The position numbers were made by a program, and so were the translations under genes. Shown here piece after piece: positions 1 to 7,342 of a stretch of DNA of 44,185 bases. The DNA comes from an uncultured Kiritimatiellota bacterium (GTDB taxonomy: Bacteria > Verrucomicrobiota > Kiritimatiellia > RFP12 > UBA1067), in assembly GCA_934675625.1 (NCBI GenBank), contig CAKURH010000019.1, positions 1 to 44,185 of the forward strand, read 5' to 3'. The notes under the pieces were generated by a model that searched no databases, was not told the DNA's origin, and saw only the letters and a program-made list of their open reading frames with translations. The first letter of the stretch is position 1; every line of letters starts with the position of its first letter.

Positions 1-966
1 CTGCCGTTCGAGTGCGACCTTGAGCCGGGCGAGGAGGTCACGTTCAAGAACACCTACCGCGCCGTCAGGCCGAGCGGTGGCGAGGACGACATCGTCGTCA
101 CGGCGACGTTCACGGAAAACGAGACGGACTGGTCGCAGACGACCATCGACAAGGCGACGGCGGTGAAAGTTGAACTTGAGACTGTCGCTTCGGTTCCTGA
201 AAACAGAACACGCCACGTTTATGGTGTTGGCGAACGTGTCTACTGCCGGAATACGCCAGACGTGCCCTGTAAATGGACTGTCGCCTCTTCTGCTGAAATC
301 GGAGACTCTTTTGGCGTCTGCATGCTGCAATGCCCGTTTGTCATGGTCTCTCTTGACTTGACCGTCACGTTGGACGGTTGTTCGTATACCCCCACGACAC
401 GTCTTGTCGAGCCATCGTCCATTGTCTGTCCGACTGCGGTGGCGCTTGACTTCGGGTTGCCCGCAGGTCACGCCGGGGGTGTCGGCCTGCGGCTGGATCT
501 TTACGTTTCACCAGACAACGTTTCCTTTTCAGGCTTGGCACTGCAAGAGATTCCGGCGAACGGGACGCATGATGGCTATTTCAACAGCCCTGTCTTCACG
601 AACATCTGGAATCATACCAAGGACAGGAAAGCGGGACAATGGAAAGCCATATCGCCCGACAACTTCTACATGACGGACGAGGCCTGCCTGGGCGATGAAC
701 TGCCACGGCTGCGTTCGGACGGAACAATTGATGGCAGCGAAGCCAGCACTTGGTCAGACGGACGCATTGTCTGGCCAATTCCCATGGGGTGGCAAAGCCG
801 AGACGCCTGTGATACGGACTTGCCGGCGCTGAAGCGAATGGGACGTTCTTACGCGCAAGTGTTCAAGATTGATTCGGATGGAACAACATCTGTCGAGAAG
901 CATGGATTTGAAGCCATTCGCGGCACAAACACGGTCATTCGGCTTCTGAAGAGAAATGGAGAATGA
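1..966 (+). CDS. C-terminal part of a large exported protein, unknown function (5' end outside window)
   Basis: The frame is open from the first base, so this is the last 321 codons of a longer gene. A GTG at 163 is internal and not a convincing start. No catalytic motif is visible. The segment looks like beta-rich extracellular material: many Thr/Val/Ser residues, scattered Cys, an Ile-Trp-Asn-His stretch mid-way, and a C-terminal part beginning RIVWPIPMGW that ends in a charged tail. Base composition is lower in GC than the metabolic genes further on, and falls further in the following gene, as in the RHS accessory region. It lies 3 nt upstream of a lipoprotein gene, so the two are probably cotranscribed. 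From general familiarity I suspect a family of secreted proteins common in Kiritimatiellae-like genomes, but I cannot name a domain. Confidence 0.7.
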   Translation: MPFECDLEPGEEVTFKNTYRAVRPSGGEDDIVVTATFTENETDWSQTTIDKATAVKVELETVASVPENRTRHVYGVGERVYCRNTPDVPCKWTVASSAEIGDSFGVCMLQCPFVMVSLDLTVTLDGCSYTPTTRLVEPSSIVCPTAVALDFGLPAGHAGGVGLRLDLYVSPDNVSFSGLALQEIPANGTHDGYFNSPVFTNIWNHTKDRKAGQWKAISPDNFYMTDEACLGDELPRLRSDGTIDGSEASTWSDGRIVWPIPMGWQSRDACDTDLPALKRMGRSYAQVFKIDSDGTTSVEKHGFEAIRGTNTVIRLLKRNGE

Positions 967-969
967 ACA

Positions 970-1617
970 ATGAGACAGTGGTTTCTGTTTTTGTCGGTTG
1001 CTGTGCAGGCGGCGTCTTTCCTTTGTGGATGCGGTGCCTCTGAACAGGACGTTGCCGAATGCCGTCGCGTCAAGGACATCATTTCATACGTTGCCAATGA
1101 AGGAAACGCCATAAGCGACACACAAATAGCCCGTCAGTTTACGGAAGCCTTGAGTTCCATTCAGGAGCGTGCCGTGAAATTCCGATTCTTGCGCGAATAT
1201 GCTTCGGCCATTCAAGCGCGACTGCCGCGCATGAGGCGTGTGCGCGGCTATCTGACTGGTGCAGACCCGAATTTCTGGCTGGCCATGAATTGCTGCGACG
1301 AAATGAGGAAAAACGGTTTTCAGGCCGCAGACTGTCTAGATGTCCCCTTTTCGGTGCTAAAGGTTGTTTGCGACGAAATCCGGCTTGCGGAGACTGGTTC
1401 CGAATTGAAAGAAGAAGACTGGAGCGAGGTTGAACGACGCGCACACCTTCGTGGTCTTGCCATGCTTGCAAACCAGTGGATAGAGGCCCTTGACAGGCTT
1501 GTCCTTCGAGGGAATAACTGGCGTCTCCCGCCCGATGCGAAATCAGAATACCTCAAACGACTGTCTGGGTATTCGGCCATTGCTCAGCGCGTGTTGAAAA
1601 ACGAATCCGAGCAATAA
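970..1617 (+). CDS. Putative lipoprotein, unknown function
   Basis: 215 aa. The N-terminus MRQWFLFLSVAVQAASFLCG is a hydrophobic signal sequence ending in Leu-Cys-Gly-Cys, a plausible lipobox with Cys21 as the lipidated residue. The mature part is charged and probably alpha-helical (RAVKFRFLREYASAIQARL, a central SELKEEDWSEVERRAHLRGL helix) with no recognisable catalytic motif. Three nucleotides separate it from the upstream exported protein, implying one transcript. A small helical exported protein behind a large exported protein mirrors the RHS and its downstream gene at 18 kb, so an immunity or chaperone role is possible. That is inference from position only. Confidence 0.6.
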   Translation: MRQWFLFLSVAVQAASFLCGCGASEQDVAECRRVKDIISYVANEGNAISDTQIARQFTEALSSIQERAVKFRFLREYASAIQARLPRMRRVRGYLTGADPNFWLAMNCCDEMRKNGFQAADCLDVPFSVLKVVCDEIRLAETGSELKEEDWSEVERRAHLRGLAMLANQWIEALDRLVLRGNNWRLPPDAKSEYLKRLSGYSAIAQRVLKNESEQ

Positions 1618-1826
1618 CGTCGAAGCGCAAAAACACGGCAATGCAGTCCGCCGTGAAATAAGCGACGGCATCATCCTCAATGGAGTGCGGGTACAAGGAA
1701 CGGGACGCGGCGTTGAAGAAAGCGGCTACGCATGAAAGAGCCATCCTCTGTCGTCGATCTCGAATACTCCGACTACTTTTGCAAAGAAACTCTTGCCGAA
1801 TAGGCAAACAAAAAGACGGCGTTTTT

Positions 1827-1835
1827 TGGTATTAT
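1827..1835 (+). promoter_or_regulatory. Extended -10 promoter for the alpha-galactosidase gene
   Basis: TGGTATTAT, an extended -10, lies 48 nt before the ATG at 1884. No convincing -35 is seen. The leader is A-rich (AACAACACACGAAAACAAC) and lacks a Shine-Dalgarno sequence. Confidence 0.6.
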
Positions 1836-1883
1836 ACCCGTCGTCTTCTCTAACAACACACGAAAACAACAAAGAACAACGAC

Positions 1884-3731
1884 ATGACAAGACAGCTGAT
1901 GACAGGATTGGCGCTGCTCACGGCAGGCGTGACGGGCGCGGCGGAATACAGGGAGACGGTGGACGGGCTCGGCGTGGGCCCCGTCGAGATCCGCTGCGCC
2001 GAGACGGGCGGCTGGTCGTTCTCCGCCGTGCGCGCGGTCGCGGCGGACGGCGTGCCGGAGCTGAAGATCCGGCTCGCGGCGCCGCAGGAGCTGACGCCGC
2101 CGAAGTTCTCCGTCCTCTTCGACGTGCCGCAGGTCGACATGCACCACCGCTGGACGGCTTTGCAGCTGGAGAAGGTCGGCATGCCGCCGAACTGGAGCTG
2201 CGAGGTCGCCTCGCGCCTCTGCAGCGGGATGCCGATCGTCGCGTTCCTGAACGACAGCGACCGAAGCCGCCTCGCCGTCGCCTGTTCCGAGGCGAAGCGG
2301 CTCGTCGTCTTCAATGCGGGTCTGCGCGAGGAAGGGTGTCGCATCGAGTGGAAGATCGACTTTTTCCGCGAGAGCGAGGCCCCGATCCGCGCCTACGAGA
2401 CGACGTTGCGCCTCGACCGCCGCGACGTGTTCTTCGGCGACGCGATCGCCGACGCCTCGGCGTGGATCACGAAGACAGCCGCGCTTCCGCCCGCGCCCGT
2501 CCCGGAGGCCGCGTTCGAGCCGCTCTACTCGGCGTGGTACTCCTTCCATCAGGACGTCACGGCCGCTGGGGTCGAGGCCGAGTGCGCCGAGGCCGCCCGC
2601 CTCGGCATGAAGGTCGTCATCGTCGACGACGGCTGGCAGACGGACGACAACAACCGGGGCTACTCCTACTGCGGCGACTGGCAGGTCTCGACGAACCGCT
2701 TCCCCGATTTTGCCGCGCATGTTAAGAAGGTGCACGACATGGGGATGAAGTACATGATCTGGTACGGCGTGCCGATGGTCGGCTACAAGAGCGTGAACTA
2801 TGCGCGCTTCAAGGGCAAGTATCTCTGGAGCCGCGACGGACGCTGGGCGGACTACTCCTGCCTCGACCCGCGCTTCCCGGAGGTGCGCGCGTTCCTCTGC
2901 GACATCTACGCCAAGGCGCTGACGGATTGGGATCTCGACGGCCTCAAGCTCGACTTCATCGACGCCATCGGATTCAGCGGCCCTGACCCCGCCATCCGGG
3001 AGAACTACGCCGGACGCGACATCCGGTCGCTCTCCGAGGCGGTCGACCGCCTGATGAAGGACGTCCATGCGCGGCTCACGGCGATCAAGCCGGACGCGCT
3101 GATCGAGTTCCGCCAGAGCTACGTCGGCCCCGGCATCCGCCAGTACGGCAACATGCTGCGCGCGACGGACTGCCCCGGCGACCTGCTCGCGAACCGCTGC
3201 CGCATCGCGAACCTGCGCCTCACGTCGGGTGAGACGGCCGTCCACGCGGACATGCTGGAGTGGAACACGGCGGACACGGCCGAGAACGCGGCGCGCTTCG
3301 TCCTCTCGTCGATCTTCGGCGTGATCCAGTATTCGGTCATGCTGCGCGACCTGCCGGCCGACCACAAGAAGATGGTTGCGCACTGGCTCGGCTTCACGCG
3401 CGCCCACCGTGCGACGCTGCTGAAGGGCGCGTTCCGTCCGCGCCACTTCGAGGCGTTCTATCCCGTCATTGAGGCGGAGTCGGCGGCGGAGCGCATCGTC
3501 GCGGTCTACAACGACGCGACGGTGGCGGACTGCGGCGCGGCGGATCGTTCCGTCTACGCGATCAACGCGACGGGGAAGGACCGCATCGCCCTGCGCCTCG
3601 CAGATGGCCCGGCGACGGGCGAGGTCTTCGACACGTTCGGCGTCAAGCGTGGCACGGTCGTGCTGAAGGCCGGCCTCCAGGACGTCGCCATCCCCGCGTC
3701 CGGCTATTTGCTCATCACGCCAGCCAAGTGA
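1884..3731 (+). CDS. Secreted alpha-galactosidase-like glycoside hydrolase (clan GH-D, GH36-type)
   Basis: 615 aa. The N-terminus (MTRQLMTGLALLTAGVTGAA) is a Sec signal peptide with cleavage probable after GAA, so the enzyme should act outside the cytoplasm. An N-terminal beta-rich region of about 210 residues precedes a (beta/alpha)8 barrel. The barrel has DDGWQ at 248-252, typical of clan GH-D, and LKLDF with Asp357 as nucleophile candidate. A later RATD motif gives Asp429 as acid/base candidate. The C-terminus is a beta-rich domain, as in GH36 enzymes. The family removes terminal alpha-galactosyl residues from raffinose-type sugars and galactomannan; the exact substrate cannot be read from sequence. 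It appears monocistronic with its own promoter. A GH27 or other clan-D assignment is possible but less likely given length and domain order. Confidence 0.8.
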   Translation: MTRQLMTGLALLTAGVTGAAEYRETVDGLGVGPVEIRCAETGGWSFSAVRAVAADGVPELKIRLAAPQELTPPKFSVLFDVPQVDMHHRWTALQLEKVGMPPNWSCEVASRLCSGMPIVAFLNDSDRSRLAVACSEAKRLVVFNAGLREEGCRIEWKIDFFRESEAPIRAYETTLRLDRRDVFFGDAIADASAWITKTAALPPAPVPEAAFEPLYSAWYSFHQDVTAAGVEAECAEAARLGMKVVIVDDGWQTDDNNRGYSYCGDWQVSTNRFPDFAAHVKKVHDMGMKYMIWYGVPMVGYKSVNYARFKGKYLWSRDGRWADYSCLDPRFPEVRAFLCDIYAKALTDWDLDGLKLDFIDAIGFSGPDPAIRENYAGRDIRSLSEAVDRLMKDVHARLTAIKPDALIEFRQSYVGPGIRQYGNMLRATDCPGDLLANRCRIANLRLTSGETAVHADMLEWNTADTAENAARFVLSSIFGVIQYSVMLRDLPADHKKMVAHWLGFTRAHRATLLKGAFRPRHFEAFYPVIEAESAAERIVAVYNDATVADCGAADRSVYAINATGKDRIALRLADGPATGEVFDTFGVKRGTVVLKAGLQDVAIPASGYLLITPAK

Positions 3732-3783
3732 CGACGCGGCGGCGGGTTCGTATTTCGGGTGCGAGAACGCAAGGCGAACGATG

Positions 3784-3792
3784 TGGTATAAT
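3784..3792 (+). promoter_or_regulatory. Extended -10 promoter of the toxin-antitoxin pair
   Basis: TGGTATAAT, a perfect extended -10, is followed by AAAGGA at 3802-3807 and the antitoxin ATG at 3816. No -35 is obvious, which would suit a promoter autorepressed by the antitoxin-toxin complex. Confidence 0.65.
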
Positions 3793-3815
3793 ATGCCGCA
3801 GAAAGGAACGAATCC

Positions 3816-4094
3816 ATGCCGATGGGAACACTCTCACTTCCGAGTTGCCTGATTGATGCGGCGAAAGGCTATGCTGACAAGGAAAACCTGTCTCTTGCCG
3901 ACTTGTTCGCGCGAATGCTCCACTGTCAGTACGGCTACGTGATGACTGTTGCGGTTGCTCGACCTGAGCGCAAGAAGTTCTGTATCTCTCCGCGCGTCAG
4001 GGCTCTGCGAGGCGTCGCCAAGCTTGATGGCGCGCAACCCTATCGGGACATTGTGGCAGCGGAACTCGAATCGAAATACGAGGCGATCGGATGA
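3816..4094 (+). CDS. Putative antitoxin of a VapBC-type system
   Basis: 92 aa, starting with MPMGTLSLPSCLIDAAKGYA. An N-terminal beta-strand followed by helices (LIDAAKGYADKENLSLADLF) resembles ribbon-helix-helix antitoxins of the DUF6364 kind. The C-terminal half probably wraps the toxin. The stop codon overlaps the start of the PIN-domain toxin by 4 nt (ATGA), the usual coupling in such pairs. Expected role: repress its own promoter and neutralise the downstream RNase. The start is supported by AAAGGA 8 nt upstream. The family assignment rests mainly on context, since the DNA-binding fold is only weakly recognisable. Confidence 0.7.
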   Translation: MPMGTLSLPSCLIDAAKGYADKENLSLADLFARMLHCQYGYVMTVAVARPERKKFCISPRVRALRGVAKLDGAQPYRDIVAAELESKYEAIG

Positions 4095-4501
4095 GGGTCT
4101 TCCTTGACACGAACGTCGTCTTGGATTTCCTGACGGGGCGTGAGCCGTTTGCCGATGCGGCTGAAGCCGTTGTTGAGTATTGCACCTGGGATGGGAATAC
4201 GGGGGCCATTACCACGCTTTCCGCTTGCAATATCGTCTACGTTCTCGCGAAGGCCTTGGGGCGAACGGAGGCGGAAGCGAAACTCGGTCAGTTGCTCGAA
4301 TTGCTTGAATTGATAGGCGTAAGCCCCGAATCGGTTCGGCGGGGGCTTCAAGTTCCGCATACGGACTTTGAGGACGAGGTTCAGCTTTCGGAGGCATTGG
4401 CTTGGCGGGCTGAGGCTGTTGTGACACGAGACGTGCGCGGCTTTAAGGCGTCACCGATTCCCGTTTTCAGACCATCTGAATTTGTTGAGCGCTTTTTGTA
4501 A
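4091..4501 (+). CDS. vapC: PIN-domain ribonuclease toxin (VapC-like)
   Basis: 136 aa, the normal length for a single PIN domain. The acidic metal-binding residues are in expected places: Asp6 in the N-terminal FLDTNVVLDFL strand, the DFED cluster at 92-95, and Asp114 in VVTRD near the C-terminus. VapC toxins cleave RNA, often tRNA or rRNA, in a Mg2+-dependent manner and are held inactive by the partner antitoxin. The gene overlaps its antitoxin by 4 nt. All key acidic residues appear present, so the toxin is probably functional. The pair sits between two secreted hydrolases and has lower GC than both, consistent with horizontal acquisition. Confidence 0.87.
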   Translation: MRVFLDTNVVLDFLTGREPFADAAEAVVEYCTWDGNTGAITTLSACNIVYVLAKALGRTEAEAKLGQLLELLELIGVSPESVRRGLQVPHTDFEDEVQLSEALAWRAEAVVTRDVRGFKASPIPVFRPSEFVERFL

Positions 4502-4519
4502 TTGCACAAAGGAACGAAC

Positions 4520-5521
4520 ATGCATATGACTAGACGATTTCTGATGATGCTTGCGACGCTGGCGGCGATTGCCGCGAACTGTTTTGCGGCGGAGGTGCCA
4601 CGCGTCATCTTCGACACCGACATGTACACGGACTACGATGACGTGGGCGCGCTCGCGATTTTGCACACGCTGGCGGACGCCGGTGCATGCGAAATCATCG
4701 CCGTCGGCAGCAACACGTGGGGCGAGGGCAACAAGTCCGTCGCCGTCTGCGAGATCATCAATGCCTACTACGGACGCCCCGACATCCCCGTCGGCTGTGC
4801 GCGCTCGGGCGGAGGCCAGGGGCCGGGCGACGCGGGGTACGGCCTGCCGGAGAAGTATCCGCACCTCGTCCGCCACGCCGTCTCGACGAACGCGCCGCCG
4901 GCGGTCGACGTCTACCGCGCCGCGCTCGCCGCCGCGCCCGACAAGAGCGTCGTCCTCTGCTCGGTGGGCTTCCTCAACAACGTCGCCGACCTGCTGCGGG
5001 CCGACCGCGCGCTCGTCGAACGCAAGGTGGCGCGGTGGGTCTGCATGGCGTGCGACTATCCGAAGGGCAAGGAGTATAACTCGAAGCACGACCCGGCGGC
5101 GAGCGCGTACGCATTCTCGAACTGGCCGACGAACGTGCCGATCACGTTTGTCGACTTCCCAATCGGACGGCACTGCTATGCGGGGCGCGCCGTCGCGGAA
5201 CTCCCCGACACGGCGAATCCCATCCGCGATGCGTTTCGCAACCGCCTGACGCCGCGCCACAAGGTCGTGCCGGGCAAGAGCTGGGATCAGATGGCGGGCC
5301 ATCCGAGCTGGGACGAGATCGCCGCGCTCGTCGCGGTGCGCGGCCTCGAGCCGCATTTCGGCCTCCAGCGCGGCGTCCACCGCATGGTCGGCACGGACGG
5401 CGAGAACGTCTGGACGGACGACCCGCAGTCGCCGCACGGGCGCGTCACGTTCAAGTCTTCCCCCGACGCGGTCGGCCGCGCGCTCGACGAACTGATGTGC
5501 CGCCCGCCCGCGCGCCCCTGA
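4520..5521 (+). CDS. Secreted inosine/uridine-preferring nucleoside hydrolase family protein
   Basis: 333 aa from the ATG at 4520, chosen because AAAGGA lies 6 nt upstream; a TTG at 4502 would also be in frame. The N-terminus MHMTRRFLMMLATLAAIAAN is a signal peptide. Right after it, DTDMYTDYDDVGAL matches the aspartate-rich Ca2+-binding loop of nucleoside N-ribohydrolases (classically DTDxGxDDxxA), with Tyr in one usually acidic position. These enzymes split nucleosides into base and ribose. An exported form would scavenge extracellular nucleosides, in line with the neighbouring secreted glycosidase. The gene starts 18 nt after the PIN toxin and has no clear promoter of its own. Substrate range is unknown. 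Confidence 0.8.
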   Translation: MHMTRRFLMMLATLAAIAANCFAAEVPRVIFDTDMYTDYDDVGALAILHTLADAGACEIIAVGSNTWGEGNKSVAVCEIINAYYGRPDIPVGCARSGGGQGPGDAGYGLPEKYPHLVRHAVSTNAPPAVDVYRAALAAAPDKSVVLCSVGFLNNVADLLRADRALVERKVARWVCMACDYPKGKEYNSKHDPAASAYAFSNWPTNVPITFVDFPIGRHCYAGRAVAELPDTANPIRDAFRNRLTPRHKVVPGKSWDQMAGHPSWDEIAALVAVRGLEPHFGLQRGVHRMVGTDGENVWTDDPQSPHGRVTFKSSPDAVGRALDELMCRPPARP

Positions 5522-5597
5522 CAGCGACCAAGTCCTTCTTTGGGGCAACGACGCCCCTGCATCCGGCTCGTGCGACTTGAAGGGCGGATTGAAGAAT

Positions 5598-5606
5598 TGG
5601 TATACT
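5598..5606 (+). promoter_or_regulatory. Extended -10 promoter of the hydrogenase operon
   Basis: TGGTATACT lies 57 nt upstream of the first gene. TTGAAG at 5577-5582, 18 nt upstream of the -10 hexamer, may act as -35. Confidence 0.6.
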
Positions 5607-5615
5607 ACACTGCGT

Positions 5616-5640
5616 CACGCGGGAGACGGTCTCGCGCGTG
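5616..5640 (+). promoter_or_regulatory. Inverted repeat in the hydrogenase operon leader
   Basis: CACGCG and CGCGTG arms enclose GAG...CTC, giving a G-rich stem-loop between the -10 and the start codon. It could be a protein operator or an RNA hairpin in the roughly 50-nt leader. Nothing in the sequence says which. Confidence 0.35.
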
Positions 5641-5663
5641 CGAGAGAGGATGTGTGCGAACCG

Positions 5664-5921
5664 ATGATCAAAGTCGAAATCTGCTGCGGAACCGCCTGCT
5701 ACCTGCTGGGCGCGGCGAAGATGATGAACCTGGACGAGCAGCTGCCGCCGGAATGCCGCGGGCGCGTCGAGGTCGAGGCGAAGACGTGCCTCGACCTCTG
5801 CGAGCGCGACAGCCTCGGCGGCGCGCCGTACGTGCGCATCAACGAAACGGAGATCATGAGCCAGGCGACGCCCGAGAAGGTCGTCGCGCGCGTCCGCGAA
5901 CTGCTGGAAGGGGCCGCCTGA
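5664..5921 (+). CDS. [2Fe-2S] thioredoxin-like ferredoxin, hydrogenase partner
   Basis: 85 aa from the ATG at 5664, where the MIKVEICC strand begins the fold. It has the four-cysteine pattern of NuoE/thioredoxin-like [2Fe-2S] proteins: CCGTAC (C-x4-C), then CLDLC (C-x3-C). The fold probably passes electrons between a soluble donor and the hydrogenase encoded 1 nt downstream. That spacing implies one transcript and coupled translation. It is shorter than NuoE/HndA proteins, comprising only the ferredoxin domain. No strong Shine-Dalgarno is present; GAGAGAGGA lies rather far upstream. Confidence 0.8.
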   Translation: MIKVEICCGTACYLLGAAKMMNLDEQLPPECRGRVEVEAKTCLDLCERDSLGGAPYVRINETEIMSQATPEKVVARVRELLEGAA

Positions 5922-5922
5922 C

Positions 5923-7338
5923 ATGCTGAACGGTGCGACATTCCTCCGGCGCGAGCTGATGATCCGTCTCGTCCGCGCCTTTGACGCGGGGACGCTCGAA
6001 GACGAGATCGACCAGATTGCGATCAAGCTGCGCCCCAAGGGCAGCGATCCCTCGCGCTGCTGCGTCTACCATGACCGCGCGGTCATCAAGTACCGCCTGA
6101 TGGCGCTTCTCGGCGTCACGGTCGAGGAGGAGACGGACGAGGCGAAGACGCTGCGCGCGTACTGCGCCGAGCGGATTGCGCCGACGGCCGGCGCGAAGCC
6201 GGCGCGTCCCGCCGACAGCCTCGTCGCGCTTTCGCCGCTCTCCGTCTGCGGCCCTGCGTGCAGCGGCTGTCCCGACGCGAAGGTCGTCTCGACGCCGAAC
6301 TGCCGGGGGTGCTTCGCGCGGCCCTGCGTCTACAACTGCCCGAAGAAGGCGATCGAGGTCGTGAACGGCCGGAGCGTCATCGACCCGGCGAAGTGCATCA
6401 AGTGCGGCAAGTGCATCACGGCGTGTCCCTACCACGCGATCGTCAAGACGACCGTGCCGTGCGAGGAGGCGTGCCCCGTCGGGGCGATCCGCAAGAACGA
6501 GCACGGCGTCGCCGAGATCGACTTCAAGCGCTGCATCTTCTGCGGCAAGTGCTTCAACGCCTGTCCGTTCAGCGCGGTCATGGAGCGCTCGCAGCTCCTC
6601 GACGTGCTTGTGGCGATGAAGCGCGGCGAGCGGCTTGTCGCGATGGTCGCGCCGTCGGCCGAGCACCAGTTCCCCGGCACGATCGAGCAGCTGCTGACGG
6701 CCTGCTCGAAGGCGGGCTTTGCGGACGTGATCGAGGTCGCGCTCGGCGCCGAGCTGACGACGCAGCACGAGACGGCGGAGTTCGTCGAGCGCATGGAGAA
6801 GGACCCGAAGACGTTCATGACGACCTCGTGCTGTCCCGCCTACGTGAACCTCGTCGCGAAGCACCTGCCGGACCTCGTCGAGCACGTCTCGCTCACGCCG
6901 AGCCCGATGGTCTACACGCGGGAGATCGTGAAGGGAAAGGAGCCGCTCGCGAAGACGGTCTTCATCGGGCCCTGCGTCGCCAAGCGCAGCGAGGCGCGCC
7001 GGAAGAGCGTCGACTACGTGCTGTCGTTCGAGGAGCTTGGCGCGATTCTCGCGGGGCGCAAGGTCGACGTGCTCTCGTGCGACCCGTGGCCGGTCGCGCG
7101 GCCCGCGAACCCGACGGCGCGCAACTTCGCGCGCAGCTGCGGCGTGACGGAGGCGGTGCTTGCGGAGGCGACGGCGAAGATTCCCGGCTTCAAGCTGAAC
7201 GCGAAGCAGATCAACGGCATCGACCGCAAGAGCTGCACGATGCTCAAGCTCTACGCCTCCGGCAAGCTGCCGGCGAACTTCCTGGAGGTCATGGCGTGCC
7301 CCGGCGGGTGCGTGAACGGCCCGTGCTCGCTGACGTAA
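5923..7338 (+). CDS. [FeFe]-hydrogenase, monomeric, group B-like
   Basis: 471 aa. After a helical N-terminus there is a Cys-rich region, including CGPACSGC at 109-116 and NCRGC/CVYNC at 127-139. Then come ferredoxin-type clusters CIKCGKCITACP (158-169) and CIFCGKCFNACP (204-215). The H-cluster domain has all three signatures: TSCCPA (301-306), IGPCVAKRSE (348-357) and EVMACPGGC (455-463). The Ala rather than Trp after TSCCP, the IGPC form of L2, and the lack of an N-terminal [2Fe-2S] domain favour group B over the well-studied group A. Expected reaction: 2H+ + 2e- to H2 using ferredoxin electrons during fermentation. The HydEFG maturases are not in this window. Subgroup is by eye; group C/D sensory forms are less likely since no PAS domain is present. 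Confidence 0.85.
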   Translation: MLNGATFLRRELMIRLVRAFDAGTLEDEIDQIAIKLRPKGSDPSRCCVYHDRAVIKYRLMALLGVTVEEETDEAKTLRAYCAERIAPTAGAKPARPADSLVALSPLSVCGPACSGCPDAKVVSTPNCRGCFARPCVYNCPKKAIEVVNGRSVIDPAKCIKCGKCITACPYHAIVKTTVPCEEACPVGAIRKNEHGVAEIDFKRCIFCGKCFNACPFSAVMERSQLLDVLVAMKRGERLVAMVAPSAEHQFPGTIEQLLTACSKAGFADVIEVALGAELTTQHETAEFVERMEKDPKTFMTTSCCPAYVNLVAKHLPDLVEHVSLTPSPMVYTREIVKGKEPLAKTVFIGPCVAKRSEARRKSVDYVLSFEELGAILAGRKVDVLSCDPWPVARPANPTARNFARSCGVTEAVLAEATAKIPGFKLNAKQINGIDRKSCTMLKLYASGKLPANFLEVMACPGGCVNGPCSLT

Positions 7339-7342
7339 TCCG

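Noticed and set aside
1680..1856. Small plus-strand frame of about 57 codons before the alpha-galactosidase gene
   Set aside because: It runs through the -10 element, has no ribosome site and shows no motif; at most a gene remnant.
1773..3446. Long open frame on the minus strand opposite the alpha-galactosidase gene
   Set aside because: Arg/Val/Ala-rich product without motifs; it is the high-GC shadow of the plus-strand gene, which has clear glycosidase motifs and a signal peptide.
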